Below are positions 43,982 to 52,249 of a stretch of 64,000 nucleotides of DNA, piece by piece. The notes beneath the pieces were generated by a model that saw only the letters and a program-made list of their open reading frames with translations, ran no database searches and was not told the DNA's origin. Every line of letters begins with the position of its first letter. The first letter of the stretch is position 1. The stretch comes from Christensenellaceae bacterium. Its GTDB lineage: Bacteria > Bacillota > Clostridia > Christensenellales > CAG-138. The DNA lies in NCBI GenBank assembly GCA_031261085.1, contig JAISKB010000012.1, positions 1 to 64,000 of the forward strand, read 5' to 3'. The position numbers and the translations under genes are program-made.

Positions 43982-44764
43982 TTATGCGTGTGCGGCGGAA
44001 CCCTCCGCCTTTTTTAGGTATGCATCCGTGCACCAGCCCCGGATATAGCCGCCGTCCGCCCGCTGTATCACCTCGGCCCAGCCCAGCGCAAAGCCCAGCG
44101 CGAGCACCGTTTCGCCCCTGCTTACCCGCCCGCTTATTTCCCCCTCGAGCGAGGGCTGCGCGCGCAGGTTCACATAGGTGGCGCCCGCGTAGGCATATAG
44201 CGCGGGCAGCGCGGGGGGCAAGGCGGTGGGCGGGGCGGGCGGGGCGGGCGGTGTCCCTTCGGATGCGAACAGCTTGAGCCGGCCATAGCGGTTCCAATAG
44301 CTGGGGCCAGAAGCATCGAGCGCGCGCTGTACCACGCCATCATCCCGCCCCTTGGCCTCCACAACCTGCCCCGCGCCGATGTAGGTCCCCACATGGTATA
44401 TCTTTTGCCCGTCATGGCGGAACACGAGGTCGCCCGGGCTAAGGGCATCGCGGGTGAGCAGGGGCAGGCAGGCAGCATACAGCCCCCGGCTGGATAGATC
44501 CTGCTTGGCCAAACCGCTATCCTGCAAAAAGCGCACGATCAGCCCGCTGCAATCATAGGCATATAGCGGGGATATCCCTTTGGCCGCTTGCTTCTTCCAA
44601 AACGCGATGGCGCGGCTTGCGTTTTCTTCGCTGGTTTCGCGCTTGCGTATCCATGCTTCGGAGATGTCGCTTTCGCCCTGCGCGCCCCACACATAGATGC
44701 AGCCTACGCGCGCGCGCAGGTAGTCGATAAACGCCGCGATGCGGGCAGCTCCTATATCCGCCAT
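43982..44764 (-). CDS. NlpC/P60 peptidoglycan endopeptidase with SH3b domain (phage-type lysin)
   Basis: The 260-residue protein has an N-terminal NlpC/P60 domain: catalytic Cys in 'YAYDCSGLIVRFL', His in 'YHVGTYIGAGQVVEAKG'. A Pro/Ala linker (about 170-185) and a C-terminal SH3b domain ('YVNLRAQPSLEGEISGRVSRGE') for wall binding follow. It has no signal peptide, which agrees with holin-dependent release. It is encoded 1 bp after the fibre gene and just before the holin. Confidence 0.9.
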   Translation of the reverse strand: MADIGAARIAAFIDYLRARVGCIYVWGAQGESDISEAWIRKRETSEENASRAIAFWKKQAAKGISPLYAYDCSGLIVRFLQDSGLAKQDLSSRGLYAACLPLLTRDALSPGDLVFRHDGQKIYHVGTYIGAGQVVEAKGRDDGVVQRALDASGPSYWNRYGRLKLFASEGTPPAPPAPPTALPPALPALYAYAGATYVNLRAQPSLEGEISGRVSRGETVLALGFALGWAEVIQRADGGYIRGWCTDAYLKKAEGSAAHA

Positions 44765-44765
44765 A

Positions 44766-45914
44766 TCACACCTCCCACAGCTCCAGCGTGGTGCCGGGGT
44801 AAAAGGCGGCGGCGTCCGAAAGATACAGCGCGCCCACCTGATCGGGCAGCGATACGAACGCGCCGCCGGTGCGCTCGTAGCAGGCCTTGCCCAGGGCCGA
44901 GGAATATCCCACGCCCTGCATATAGCCCAGCGCCCTGCCCAGGCCGAAGGTCAGTTCGGCGTAATAGGCGTTTTGCGTGTAATATTGCGCGGTGGCGTCG
45001 TTCATGTAGATGTTGGGGCCCGGCGCGGTGGTGGGGCGGGTGTAGGAAAGGAAGCTGGCGGCGCTGTGCAGGCCTTCCCCCTGCATATAATCGCCCAGGG
45101 CGAGTATGGAGCGGCCTGTGGACTTGCGCCCTTCCACCACCAGCCGGTATGCTTTGCTAAGCGGGGTGAGCGCCAAATCGTACCATCCGCAGGGCGCGGC
45201 CACGATAAAATCCAGCTTGGCAAGGTCGGTATTGGCGTTGGCGGCATACGAGAGTATGTTGGACGTGCCGCTGCTGGATTTAAAGGCGAAGGTCGTTGCG
45301 CTCAGCACGCTGACGCGGGCAAGCTCATAGGCGCGCAGCTCCTGCGGCATCAGCTGGTAGCAGTCGGCGCTTAGGTACTGCTGCTTTACGAAGGGCTGCA
45401 GCAGCTGCCCCTCGGTTAGCCCGTGCGGCGCGGCGCAGGTGAATATGCCGGTGCTCGAATCCAACGTGACGGGGGGCAGCACGGCGGGGGCTAAGGTAAG
45501 GCGGCGCAGCAGCGTGCCCCGGCCATCCCGCCCATCGGGTATATCGAAGCTCTGCGTGCCGTTTTGGTCGGTCAGTGAAAGCGTGTGCCCGCCCGCCGTC
45601 TGCGCAACCGCGATGGTGGGGCTGTAGCCGTCCGCTCCGTCCGCACCATCCGCGCCATCGGCTCCGGCGGGGCCTTGCAGCGCGCCGCCGTTTAGCGCGG
45701 GCTCCAAATAATCGGCCGCGCTGTCCGCCCGGTCGGCGGCGCTTTGGGCTGCGGCGCAGGCCTCTTGCAGCGCCGCGTAAAGCGCCTCGCCGGTATCCGG
45801 CGTGAGCACCAGGTCGTGCGCGCCGATTTGCCCGTTTGCCGCGGCTTGCAGCCGGGCTTCCTCACTGGGGAACACATGCATGGTCATGTGGTGCAGGTCG
45901 TGTGTTACTGCCAT
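44766..45914 (-). CDS. Fibre/baseplate-like protein with collagen-type triplets
   Basis: A 382-residue protein. After a helical N-terminus with Ala-rich heptads (45-75) comes a short collagen-like stretch 'GPAGADGADGADGADG' (about 80-96), then a strand-rich C-terminal part ending 'FYPGTTLELWEV'. This architecture is typical of phage tail or neck fibres that trimerise. ATG 45914 with GGGGGTGAAAAAGC upstream is preferred over the track start. It overlaps the 113-residue gene by 10 bp. Confidence 0.75.
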   Translation of the reverse strand: MAVTHDLHHMTMHVFPSEEARLQAAANGQIGAHDLVLTPDTGEALYAALQEACAAAQSAADRADSAADYLEPALNGGALQGPAGADGADGADGADGYSPTIAVAQTAGGHTLSLTDQNGTQSFDIPDGRDGRGTLLRRLTLAPAVLPPVTLDSSTGIFTCAAPHGLTEGQLLQPFVKQQYLSADCYQLMPQELRAYELARVSVLSATTFAFKSSSGTSNILSYAANANTDLAKLDFIVAAPCGWYDLALTPLSKAYRLVVEGRKSTGRSILALGDYMQGEGLHSAASFLSYTRPTTAPGPNIYMNDATAQYYTQNAYYAELTFGLGRALGYMQGVGYSSALGKACYERTGGAFVSLPDQVGALYLSDAAAFYPGTTLELWEV

Positions 45915-46246
45915 TGCTTTTTCACCCCCAATATGGTGCATTCCAGCGCGGCGGGCGCCCCGGCGCTCATGCCCTGTGCAAGCAGCACCAGCGTATCCTC
46001 CCTCAGGTCGTATAAGCGGGTTTGCGCGCTGGCGTCAAGGCTAACCCGCATCGTGAAGTCGCCGGTTTGATCCGCCCGGTAATAGGCGCAAAGCTCGGCG
46101 CCGCCGGCATAGGAGGTTCGCAAAAAAACCGCCAGCGGCTCCACGGTGAGCGGCATATATATGTATTGCGCCGCCGTAAGGTTTGGGTAGGTGTTGGATG
46201 TGATTTGCAGCTCCATTTCGGAGCCGCAGGTCATGTTGAACAGCAT
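45905..46246 (-). CDS. Hypothetical phage-module protein (113 aa)
   Basis: A 113-residue, mainly strand-forming protein ('MELQITSNTYPNLTAAQYIYMPL'), without a signal peptide or catalytic motif. Preceded by GGGGTGA and tightly packed between a 50-codon ORF and the fibre gene. Its position after the major capsid gene suits a head decoration, head completion or fibre-attachment protein, but this is inference. Confidence 0.65.
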   Translation of the reverse strand: MLFNMTCGSEMELQITSNTYPNLTAAQYIYMPLTVEPLAVFLRTSYAGGAELCAYYRADQTGDFTMRVSLDASAQTRLYDLREDTLVLLAQGMSAGAPAALECTILGVKKQWQ

Positions 46247-46252
46247 TGTGCT

Positions 46253-46405
46253 TCACCCCATTATCAAAAGATTGACCTCCAGCTCCATAGTAGGGAGCTT
46301 TTTGGCCGAAAACGTGAGCGCGCCCCAGCCCTGCAGCGCGCAGTGCACCCGCGCGGCCAAGCCACCCTGCAGGCGGTCTATCTCCTGGTCTGTAATGTAA
46401 TGCAT
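46253..46405 (-). CDS. Small hypothetical phage-module protein (50 aa)
   Basis: Too short for the ORF track. It begins MHYITDQEIDRLQGGL and ends VNLLIMG, with a strong AAAGGAG box 7-8 bp before the ATG. It fills the gap between the capsid gene and the 113-residue gene with 6 bp to spare. Its regular spacing and ribosome binding site support it; the function is unknown. Confidence 0.65.
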   Translation of the reverse strand: MHYITDQEIDRLQGGLAARVHCALQGWGALTFSAKKLPTMELEVNLLIMG

Positions 46406-46476
46406 ACTATACGCTCCTTTTTGCGTTGTGCTGCCCCGCAGGCAAAGCGGGAAGCCCTGCCCGCGGGGCGCTTGCG

Positions 46477-47670
46477 TTATGCGCTTACGGCGTGCTCAAT
46501 GCGAAGCAGCCACAGGTCGTTTAGGATGGTTGCGGTGTAGGCGGCCACCTTGGCGCCCACGGTCGCGCGCTGGTTGAGCGGGTCCTGCGTGCCGGCGCTG
46601 CCGTGCGGCTTGATGATGATTTGCAGCGCGCCGCTGCCCGCCACATCCACGATGCCATAGGCATCCTTGCCGAACACCAGCGTGCTGTGCACATCCATAG
46701 CGGTTTTGGCGGCGGCGTCCACGGCGCCCGCGTCCTCGCTGTATACGATGGCGTTTGCGGCCAGGCTGGCCGTGGCCGAAAGCGTGACGGTGTTGGTGCC
46801 TGGGTTAAAGCCCGCCACGGTGAGGGAGGCGGCGCCGACCTTGATGGGGTTGCCGCTCTGGCTCAAATACGCGGCCTCGGCCTCGGTGGCGGGGCTGTTT
46901 AGCACGAAGGTGGCGCTGTTGGTGGTGGCGGTTTTTACGGTGTTGTGCACGCTCTGGCGGAACACCTTCGCTTCGGTGGATTCCACGAACACCACGCCAA
47001 ACAGGCGGCCTATTTCGCCGCTGTAGATGGCTTCGGCATTGGAATATTTGGCCACATCCTGCCACAGCGGGTCGTTCTGCAGGTCGTAGGTGGCATCCGG
47101 CGAGCAGATGCACAAAAAGTGCGGCTTGCGCTCCTCCTCGCAAAAGGGGCGGGCCTTGGCGCGCTTGAGCGTGCGCACCGCCTTGCGGATTTCGTTGACG
47201 GTGAGCTTATCCTCGGCGGTGAGCCCGGTGCGGGCGCTTTTGCCGCCCGCGCGCTGCACGTTGTTGCCCGCGTTGAGCGCATCCCGCGTCACCCATTCCA
47301 CCACGGTGCCCAGCTGCTCGCCCAGCAGCTCCGCGCTTTCAGAAATCACCTGGTCGTAGGCGGTCATGTCCAACAGGTCGCTCACCTCGACATAGGCGCC
47401 ATACTGGCTCACCAGCGCTTCCACATTGCTTTGCGAAAGCGCCTGCCCGCTGGGGGTTATGCCCTCCTCGAGCGCGGTCATGGCGTCGCCGGCGTCAAAC
47501 AGGTTCCAGCGGCGGAATTCCACCCGCTTGCCGCTGTTGCGGGGGATGGGGCGCATCTGCCCGAATTTGGCGTGCACAAAACGGGTGCGCGCGCTTTCGA
47601 GCAGCTGCCGGTCGTAAAACTTCTTATCGAGATAGGTGATGTCGGCGGTGTTGTTGGTTGTGTTGGTCAT
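46477..47670 (-). CDS. N4-gp56 family major capsid protein
   Basis: A 397-residue capsid subunit of the HK97-like fold class. N-terminal family features are 'FYDRQLLESARTRFVHAKFGQMRPIPRNSGKRVEFRRW', 'LEEGITPSGQALSQSNVEALVSQYGAYVEVSDLLD' (each quoted only to mark the blocks) and a C-terminal 'KPHGSAGTQDPLNQRATVGAKVAAYT'. ATG 47670 is chosen over 47676 because GGAG then has an 8-bp spacing. Residues 270-320 look like an inserted Ig-like strand region. It has host-like GC content and no frame damage. Confidence 0.92.
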   Translation of the reverse strand: MTNTTNNTADITYLDKKFYDRQLLESARTRFVHAKFGQMRPIPRNSGKRVEFRRWNLFDAGDAMTALEEGITPSGQALSQSNVEALVSQYGAYVEVSDLLDMTAYDQVISESAELLGEQLGTVVEWVTRDALNAGNNVQRAGGKSARTGLTAEDKLTVNEIRKAVRTLKRAKARPFCEEERKPHFLCICSPDATYDLQNDPLWQDVAKYSNAEAIYSGEIGRLFGVVFVESTEAKVFRQSVHNTVKTATTNSATFVLNSPATEAEAAYLSQSGNPIKVGAASLTVAGFNPGTNTVTLSATASLAANAIVYSEDAGAVDAAAKTAMDVHSTLVFGKDAYGIVDVAGSGALQIIIKPHGSAGTQDPLNQRATVGAKVAAYTATILNDLWLLRIEHAVSA

Positions 47671-47697
47671 ATGCATTTCTCCTTTCGGTCGGGTGGT

Positions 47698-48258
47698 TTA
47701 CAGGGGGGCGCGGCGCCCTTGGGCCGCCGCTTGCTCCAGCCGCTTTTTTATCTGCGCAAACTGGGAGCTGCTCATGCTCGCATAGTCGGCCGGGGCGCCG
47801 CCGGGCGTGCCGGTGCGCACAGGCAGGGGCAGGCTGCGGCGGGCACGCAGCTTTTCGAGCATATCCTCCCCGCCGATGCGGCGTTCCCGCTCGGCGGCTT
47901 CACCGGCGGCGCGCTCGGCATGATACAGGCGCACGGCGGCAGGGGCCGGCATTTCATAGAGCAGCTGTACGAAGGCGGCGTCCGCAAGGTAGCTGTCCAC
48001 ATCCGTCAGTTGCCCCTGGGCCTGCAGCGCGATAAGGTCGCTGGCCGCGCGGGCGCAAAGCGCCTCGGCCCCGCCGGGGGCATGCCCGCCCAGCAGCAGC
48101 GCCGCGGCCTGCGCCTCTTCCACCCCGGCTTCGTCGCACAGGCATTGGATCAATTGCCGCCCTATGGCATAAGCCGGCTCCTCCGTAATCAGCGAGGCCA
48201 GCATCTGCGCCAGTGGATCCGTCTCCTCGGGCGGCAAGGGGGTGTTTGTAAAATCCAT
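47698..48258 (-). CDS. Putative capsid scaffolding protein
   Basis: A 186-residue acidic, Ala/Glu-rich, almost wholly helical protein directly upstream of the capsid gene, the usual place for a scaffold. The C-terminal part is basic ('FAQIKKRLEQAAAQGRR'), as in scaffolds whose tail docks on the capsid subunit. The start is ATG 48258 behind GAGAGGAGAGCG. No sequence family is recognised, so the call rests on position and composition. Confidence 0.6.
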   Translation of the reverse strand: MDFTNTPLPPEETDPLAQMLASLITEEPAYAIGRQLIQCLCDEAGVEEAQAAALLLGGHAPGGAEALCARAASDLIALQAQGQLTDVDSYLADAAFVQLLYEMPAPAAVRLYHAERAAGEAAERERRIGGEDMLEKLRARRSLPLPVRTGTPGGAPADYASMSSSQFAQIKKRLEQAAAQGRRAPL

Positions 48259-48272
48259 CGCTCTCCTCTCAT

Positions 48273-48298
48273 AAAAAAACACCCCGCAAAGGGTGTTC
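48273..48298 (-). terminator. Attenuator-type terminator in the leader of the capsid operon
   Basis: On the minus strand AACACCC-tttgcg-GGGTGTT is followed by a T-run, 15 bp before the scaffold gene and downstream of the operon promoter. It would stop both read-through from the deaminase gene and the operon's own leader transcript unless antitermination occurs. Confidence 0.75.
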
Positions 48299-48336
48299 TT
48301 CGGTTGCCTGTTTCGGCCAGGCGCGCCAAGTATTGC

Positions 48337-48374
48337 GCAAGGCGGCCGCGGGGTTTCACCCGCGGCCGCCTTGC
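48337..48374 (-). other. 16-bp perfect GC-rich hairpin in the capsid-operon leader
   Basis: GCAAGGCGGCCGCGGG and CCCGCGGCCGCCTTGC pair perfectly around 6 nt. With the promoter at 48384-48412 it forms the very 5' end of the transcript. There is no T-run, so it is not a simple terminator. Confidence 0.7.
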
Positions 48375-48383
48375 CACCTATTG

Positions 48384-48412
48384 AGCATATCAGAACAATC
48401 GCCTGGGGTAAA
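48384..48412 (-). promoter_or_regulatory. Putative promoter of the capsid-lysis operon
   Basis: On the minus strand TTTACC and TATGCT are separated by 17 bp, in the gap after the deaminase gene. Confidence 0.45.
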
Positions 48413-48451
48413 GTGCAAACGCCGGGCGATATTTTTGCACGCGCCGCGCGT

Positions 48452-49813
48452 TTATTGGGCGCCGCCCAAATAGCGCGCGATCTTTTTTTCGGCCTTGGCC
48501 GCGAGCGCGGCTTCGTCGATATCGCACAAGTGCCCGCTTTGCACCCGCACGCGCCCCTGCACCACGGTGTAATCCACCGCGCCGCGCACGCCCACGGTGC
48601 TCAGCACGCTTTTTGGGTCCAGGCACGCGCCGGCAAGCTCCAGGCGGCGGCTGCTGAGCAAAAACAGGTCGGCGCACTTGCCGGGGGCGAGCTGGCCGAT
48701 ATCCTGCCGGCCCAGCAGCCTTGCGCCGCCCCGCGTGGCCAGCTTTAAGATATCATAACCGCCGGGCGCGGCGTTGCCATAGTGCAGCCGGTGCAGCAGA
48801 TAGCATACCCGCATTTCCTCCAGCAGGCTGCTGCCATCGTTGCTGGCGCTGCCATCCACGGCCAAGCCCACCGGCACGCCCAGGCGAAGCATATCGGGCA
48901 GGCGGGCTACGCCGCTTGCGAGCTTCATATTGGAGATGGGGCAATGCGCCACGCCGGTTTGGGTGGCGGCGAGCTCCCGCAGCTCGGCATCGTTCAAGTG
49001 GATGCCATGGGCATACCAAACATCCGGCCCGGCCCAGCCCAGGCTTTGCATATACGCGAAGGGCCGCAGGCCATAGCGCGCCAGCGTGTAGGCTTCTTCA
49101 TCCCGGGTTTCGCAAAGGTGGGTGTGCAGGCGCACGCCATGCTGCCGGGCGAGCAGCGCGCTTTGCTTGAGCAGCGCAGCACTCACCGAAAACGGGGAGC
49201 AGGGCGCCAGCGCGACGGTGCGCATGGAGCCGAAGCCGCCATCGTGGTAGGCGGCGATGAGCCGCTCGCTGTCGCGCAATATTTCATCCACGGTCTGCAC
49301 CACGCTATCCGGAGGCAGGCCGCCGTCCTTTTGCGAAAGATCCATGCTCCCGCGCGAAGCCGCCATGCGGATGCCCAACTCCTCCGCCGCGTCAAACTGC
49401 GCCGCAATCAGGTCGCCTCCATATTTGGGGAACACATAATGGTGGTCGAAGCAGGTCGTACAGCCCTGCTTCATCAGCTCCCCCATGGCGCACAGGGAGG
49501 AGAGCCGCACCGCCTCTTCATCCAGTCCCTTCCATATTTCATACAGCGCCCCCAGCCAGGGGAACAGCTCCATATTTTGCACATGGGGCAGGTTGCGGCT
49601 GAAATATTGATACAGATGGTGGTGGGCGTTGATAAGGCCGGGGTAGCAGAGCAGGCCCGCGCCGTTTATGGTAACGTCGGCGGCGGGCGCTTCGGCGGGG
49701 CCGATGGCCGTGATGACGCCGTTTTCGCAGTAGATGCTCGCATTTTCGTATACGGTATCGGCATCGTCACAGCTTATGATGGCTTGGCAATTTATAATGC
49801 GCAGGGTGGGCAT
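48452..49813 (-). CDS. 8-oxoguanine deaminase-type amidohydrolase
   Basis: A metal-dependent amidohydrolase, 453 residues, that should deaminate 8-oxoguanine (to urate) or a related guanine. It has 'LINAHHHLYQ' and 'ELFPWL' near the N-terminus, 'SRGSMDLSQKDGGLPPDSVVQ', 'ALAPCSPFSVS', 'RLHTHLCET', 'YAHGIHLND' and 'VDGSASNDGS', a set I associate with 8-oxoguanine / hydroxydechloroatrazine deaminases rather than plain guanine deaminase. The metal ligands are present. It is divergent from a LysR gene and linked to xanthine-dehydrogenase genes, which fits a purine role. Confidence 0.85.
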   Translation of the reverse strand: MPTLRIINCQAIISCDDADTVYENASIYCENGVITAIGPAEAPAADVTINGAGLLCYPGLINAHHHLYQYFSRNLPHVQNMELFPWLGALYEIWKGLDEEAVRLSSLCAMGELMKQGCTTCFDHHYVFPKYGGDLIAAQFDAAEELGIRMAASRGSMDLSQKDGGLPPDSVVQTVDEILRDSERLIAAYHDGGFGSMRTVALAPCSPFSVSAALLKQSALLARQHGVRLHTHLCETRDEEAYTLARYGLRPFAYMQSLGWAGPDVWYAHGIHLNDAELRELAATQTGVAHCPISNMKLASGVARLPDMLRLGVPVGLAVDGSASNDGSSLLEEMRVCYLLHRLHYGNAAPGGYDILKLATRGGARLLGRQDIGQLAPGKCADLFLLSSRRLELAGACLDPKSVLSTVGVRGAVDYTVVQGRVRVQSGHLCDIDEAALAAKAEKKIARYLGGAQ

Positions 49814-49983
49814 AGGGTTCCCTCTCTTATTTGTAGGATATGTTTCAGTTTACATGGTTTGGGGCGGGATGGCAACCGGCAGGCGCGGGCGGGCCGATAC
49901 ACCCCGCCCTTCCTGCGCCTTGGTGAGCCGCCGCGCAAGGGGGACGGCGGGTTTTATGGGAAGATTTACAAAAACACCTCGTA

Positions 49984-50007
49984 ATTTTGCGCAATAATGC
50001 GTATAAT
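49984..50007 (+). promoter_or_regulatory. LysR operator-like palindrome and -10 box
   Basis: ATTTTGCGCAATAAT is a near-perfect palindrome centred on TTGCGCAA with a T-N11-A layout, the LysR-box form. A TATAAT follows at 50002-50007 without a good -35. It lies in the 255-bp divergent region between the deaminase and lysR genes, so both could be controlled from it. Confidence 0.5.
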
Positions 50008-50068
50008 AACAAGTGAGGGCACAGCGGCGTTGGGCCGCACAGCCATACAAAGGGCGGGGGAGTGAACT

Positions 50069-50983
50069 ATGGATTTTAAAGAGCTGGAATCCTTCGTGAT
50101 GATCGCCAAGGTAAAGAGCTTTTCCAAAGCGGCGGACAAGCTGTTTTTAACGCAGCCCGCGCTGAGCAATCATATCTCCAAGCTCGAAAAGGAGCTGGGC
50201 GTTACGCTGCTCATGCGCAACAACAAAAAAACCGAGCTCACCCATGCCGGGCAAAAGTTTTATATCAGCGCGCTGGAAATATTAAACCAGCGTGAGTTCG
50301 CGCTGCTCAGCCTCGAAAAATTTCAGGGCAAAATCGACGGCATACTGCAAATCGCCACCAGCAGCGTGCCCGGCCAATACATTTTGCCGAACATACTAAA
50401 GGGCTTCCACGAAATATATAAAGATGTTACCTACAACCACTATTATCTAAGCTCCGGCGAGGTTATCAGCCTGCTGCTGTCCGGCGAGCTGGACTTTGGC
50501 TTTATTGGCGCCGAGCCCGAGGACAACAACATCATCTACGAGAAGATAGCCGATGATGAGCTGGTGGTTATCGCGCCCAACGTGCCGCCGTTTTCTCAAA
50601 TGGAGAGCATCACGTTTGAGCGGCTGCTCGATGAACAGATTCTGCTCCGCAAGGAAGGCAGCAGCACCCGCCGCGCGTTCGATACGGCGTACAAGCACTT
50701 TACCCACCTGGGCAAACCGGCCAAGGTGCTGGCGCATATGGATAACAACGAGATGATCGCGCTGTGCGTAAAAGCGGGGTTTGGCGTATCCATAGCCTCC
50801 CGCATCTCGGTGGAAGATAAAGTAAAGGCGGGGTTTTTGAAGGTGCTCCCGCTGGAGGACTACAGCTTCCACCACGCGTTTTACTTTGCATACCCCAAAA
50901 AGCGCACGCTGTCCCCCATGGTCACGCGGTTTAAAGAATTTGTGCTGGAGCAACGGGGTGTGTTCGACCAAAACGAAATGTAG
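50069..50983 (+). CDS. LysR-type transcriptional regulator
   Basis: The 304-residue protein has an N-terminal winged helix-turn-helix ('ESFVMIAKVKSFSKAADKLFLTQPALSNHI') and a C-terminal type-2 periplasmic-binding-like sensor domain (about 90-295). It is divergent from the 8-oxoguanine deaminase and upstream of the carbamate-kinase operon, so it is the likely regulator of the purine/ureide region. The inducer is unknown. Good ATG start with GGGGGAG upstream. Confidence 0.93.
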   Translation: MDFKELESFVMIAKVKSFSKAADKLFLTQPALSNHISKLEKELGVTLLMRNNKKTELTHAGQKFYISALEILNQREFALLSLEKFQGKIDGILQIATSSVPGQYILPNILKGFHEIYKDVTYNHYYLSSGEVISLLLSGELDFGFIGAEPEDNNIIYEKIADDELVVIAPNVPPFSQMESITFERLLDEQILLRKEGSSTRRAFDTAYKHFTHLGKPAKVLAHMDNNEMIALCVKAGFGVSIASRISVEDKVKAGFLKVLPLEDYSFHHAFYFAYPKKRTLSPMVTRFKEFVLEQRGVFDQNEM

Positions 50984-51130
50984 ATAAAAGCAATTTATCC
51001 AGATGCCGCATTTATTGTATTTTATCATGCATAGCTGTGTTAGCCGAGCCATAGGATAAAATAATATCAATGTGCTAGGTGCTTCGCGTTATCCGCGAAA
51101 GAGAATAACAGGTGTTTTGGGCTGTTTTTA

Positions 51131-51170
51131 CACCGCGATGGATGATTGACAACCGGCGCGGTGCTTTTTT
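51131..51170 (+). terminator. Hairpin-T element after lysR, overlapping the arcC promoter
   Basis: CACCGCG and CGCGGTG flank 19 nt and are followed by C plus six T. It can end the lysR transcript. The same inverted repeat spans the -35 box of the next promoter, so it could equally be a protein-binding site. Confidence 0.55.
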
Positions 51171-51175
51171 ATAAT
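51146..51175 (+). promoter_or_regulatory. Consensus promoter of the arcC-pyrB operon
   Basis: Perfect TTGACA and perfect TATAAT are separated by 18 bp, about 70 bp before the carbamate kinase gene. The inverted repeat CACCGCG...CGCGGTG encloses the -35 and half of the spacer. Confidence 0.75.
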
Positions 51176-51244
51176 TAAGCTTATATACAAGTCTATCCAA
51201 GCGGTGGAACATTTCAAGTATATTAGAGTAAAGGCGGATTAAGT

Positions 51245-52183
51245 GTGAAAACGATCGTAATTGCCCTGGGTGGGAATGCCCTGCAGGAGGCCGGCAAGCC
51301 GGCAACAGCCGAAGAACAGCTGCATGTTGTGGAACAAACCTCGGAGTACATCGCGGATATCATCGAAAAGGGTTACAAAGTGGTAGTGGCGCATGGCAAC
51401 GGCCCGCAGGTGGGGCGGCTGGTGCTGCAAAACGAGTATGCATCGCCCATCACGCCGGCCATGCCGTTTGACGTATGCGGCGCGATGAGCCAGGGCATGA
51501 TAGGGTATCATATCCAGCAGGGCCTCAAGAAGGTGCTGCGGCGGCGCGGCCTAACGCCCGATGTGGTGACGGTGGTAACGCAGGTGGTCGTGGATGGCGA
51601 GGACCCGGGCTTTAAAAACCCCAGCAAGCCCATAGGCCCCTTCTATAAAGAGGACGAGGCCAAGGCGATTGCCGCGCAAAAGGGATATACCATGAAGGAA
51701 GACGCCGGCCGCGGATGGCGCCGTGTGGTGGCCAGCCCGCAGCCCATCGAAATCGTGGAGCTGGGTGCGGTCAAGCGCTTGGTGGAGGGCGGCTTTATCG
51801 TGGTAACGGTAGGCGGCGGCGGCATACCCGTGGTGCGGGATGCGGATGGAAATTTGGAAGGCACGGCGGCGGTCATCGATAAGGATTTGGCCAGCGAAAA
51901 GCTGGCGGAGGATATGGATGCCGATCAGCTGGTGATACTCACGGCGGTCGAAAAGGTTTCGCTCAACTACAACAAGCCAAATCAGCAGGATTTGAGCGCG
52001 GTAAGCGTGGCCGAAGCCAAACGGTATATGGGGGAAGGCCATTTTGCGAGCGGCTCCATGCTGCCCAAAATGGAGGCGGCGCTTAAGTTTGTGGAGAGCA
52101 AGCCGGGCCGCAAGTCCATCATCACCTCGCTCGATAAAGCGGTGGAAGCGCTGGAGGGCAAGGCCGGCACGGTGATTGCGTAA
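51245..52183 (+). CDS. arcC: Carbamate kinase
   Basis: It transfers phosphate between carbamoyl phosphate and ADP, making ATP in fermentative pathways. The 312-residue protein has 'IALGGNALQEAG', 'VAHGNGPQVGRL', 'GGGGIPVV' and 'DKDLASEKLAE', all typical. It starts at GTG 51245 with an AAAGGCGG box. First gene of a set with a carbamoyltransferase and a cyclic amidohydrolase; there is no arginine deiminase or ornithine carbamoyltransferase nearby, so the carbamoyl phosphate probably comes from a ureido acid. Confidence 0.95.
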   Translation: MKTIVIALGGNALQEAGKPATAEEQLHVVEQTSEYIADIIEKGYKVVVAHGNGPQVGRLVLQNEYASPITPAMPFDVCGAMSQGMIGYHIQQGLKKVLRRRGLTPDVVTVVTQVVVDGEDPGFKNPSKPIGPFYKEDEAKAIAAQKGYTMKEDAGRGWRRVVASPQPIEIVELGAVKRLVEGGFIVVTVGGGGIPVVRDADGNLEGTAAVIDKDLASEKLAEDMDADQLVILTAVEKVSLNYNKPNQQDLSAVSVAEAKRYMGEGHFASGSMLPKMEAALKFVESKPGRKSIITSLDKAVEALEGKAGTVIA

Positions 52184-52249
52184 CGCTTGCGCGCGGATGA
52201 ACAGCATATAAAAGAATATATATTAAGAGAATAGGGGAGGTATCGCAAG

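Noticed and set aside
43477-48298. Complete prophage
   Set aside because: No terminase, portal, tail tape measure, integrase, repressor or att-like direct repeat is found in the window; only a capsid-fibre-lysis set is present.
46945-49984. Plus-strand ORFs of 479 and 400 codons opposite the capsid and deaminase genes
   Set aside because: They are shadows of conserved minus-strand genes with good ribosome binding sites; no homology features are seen.
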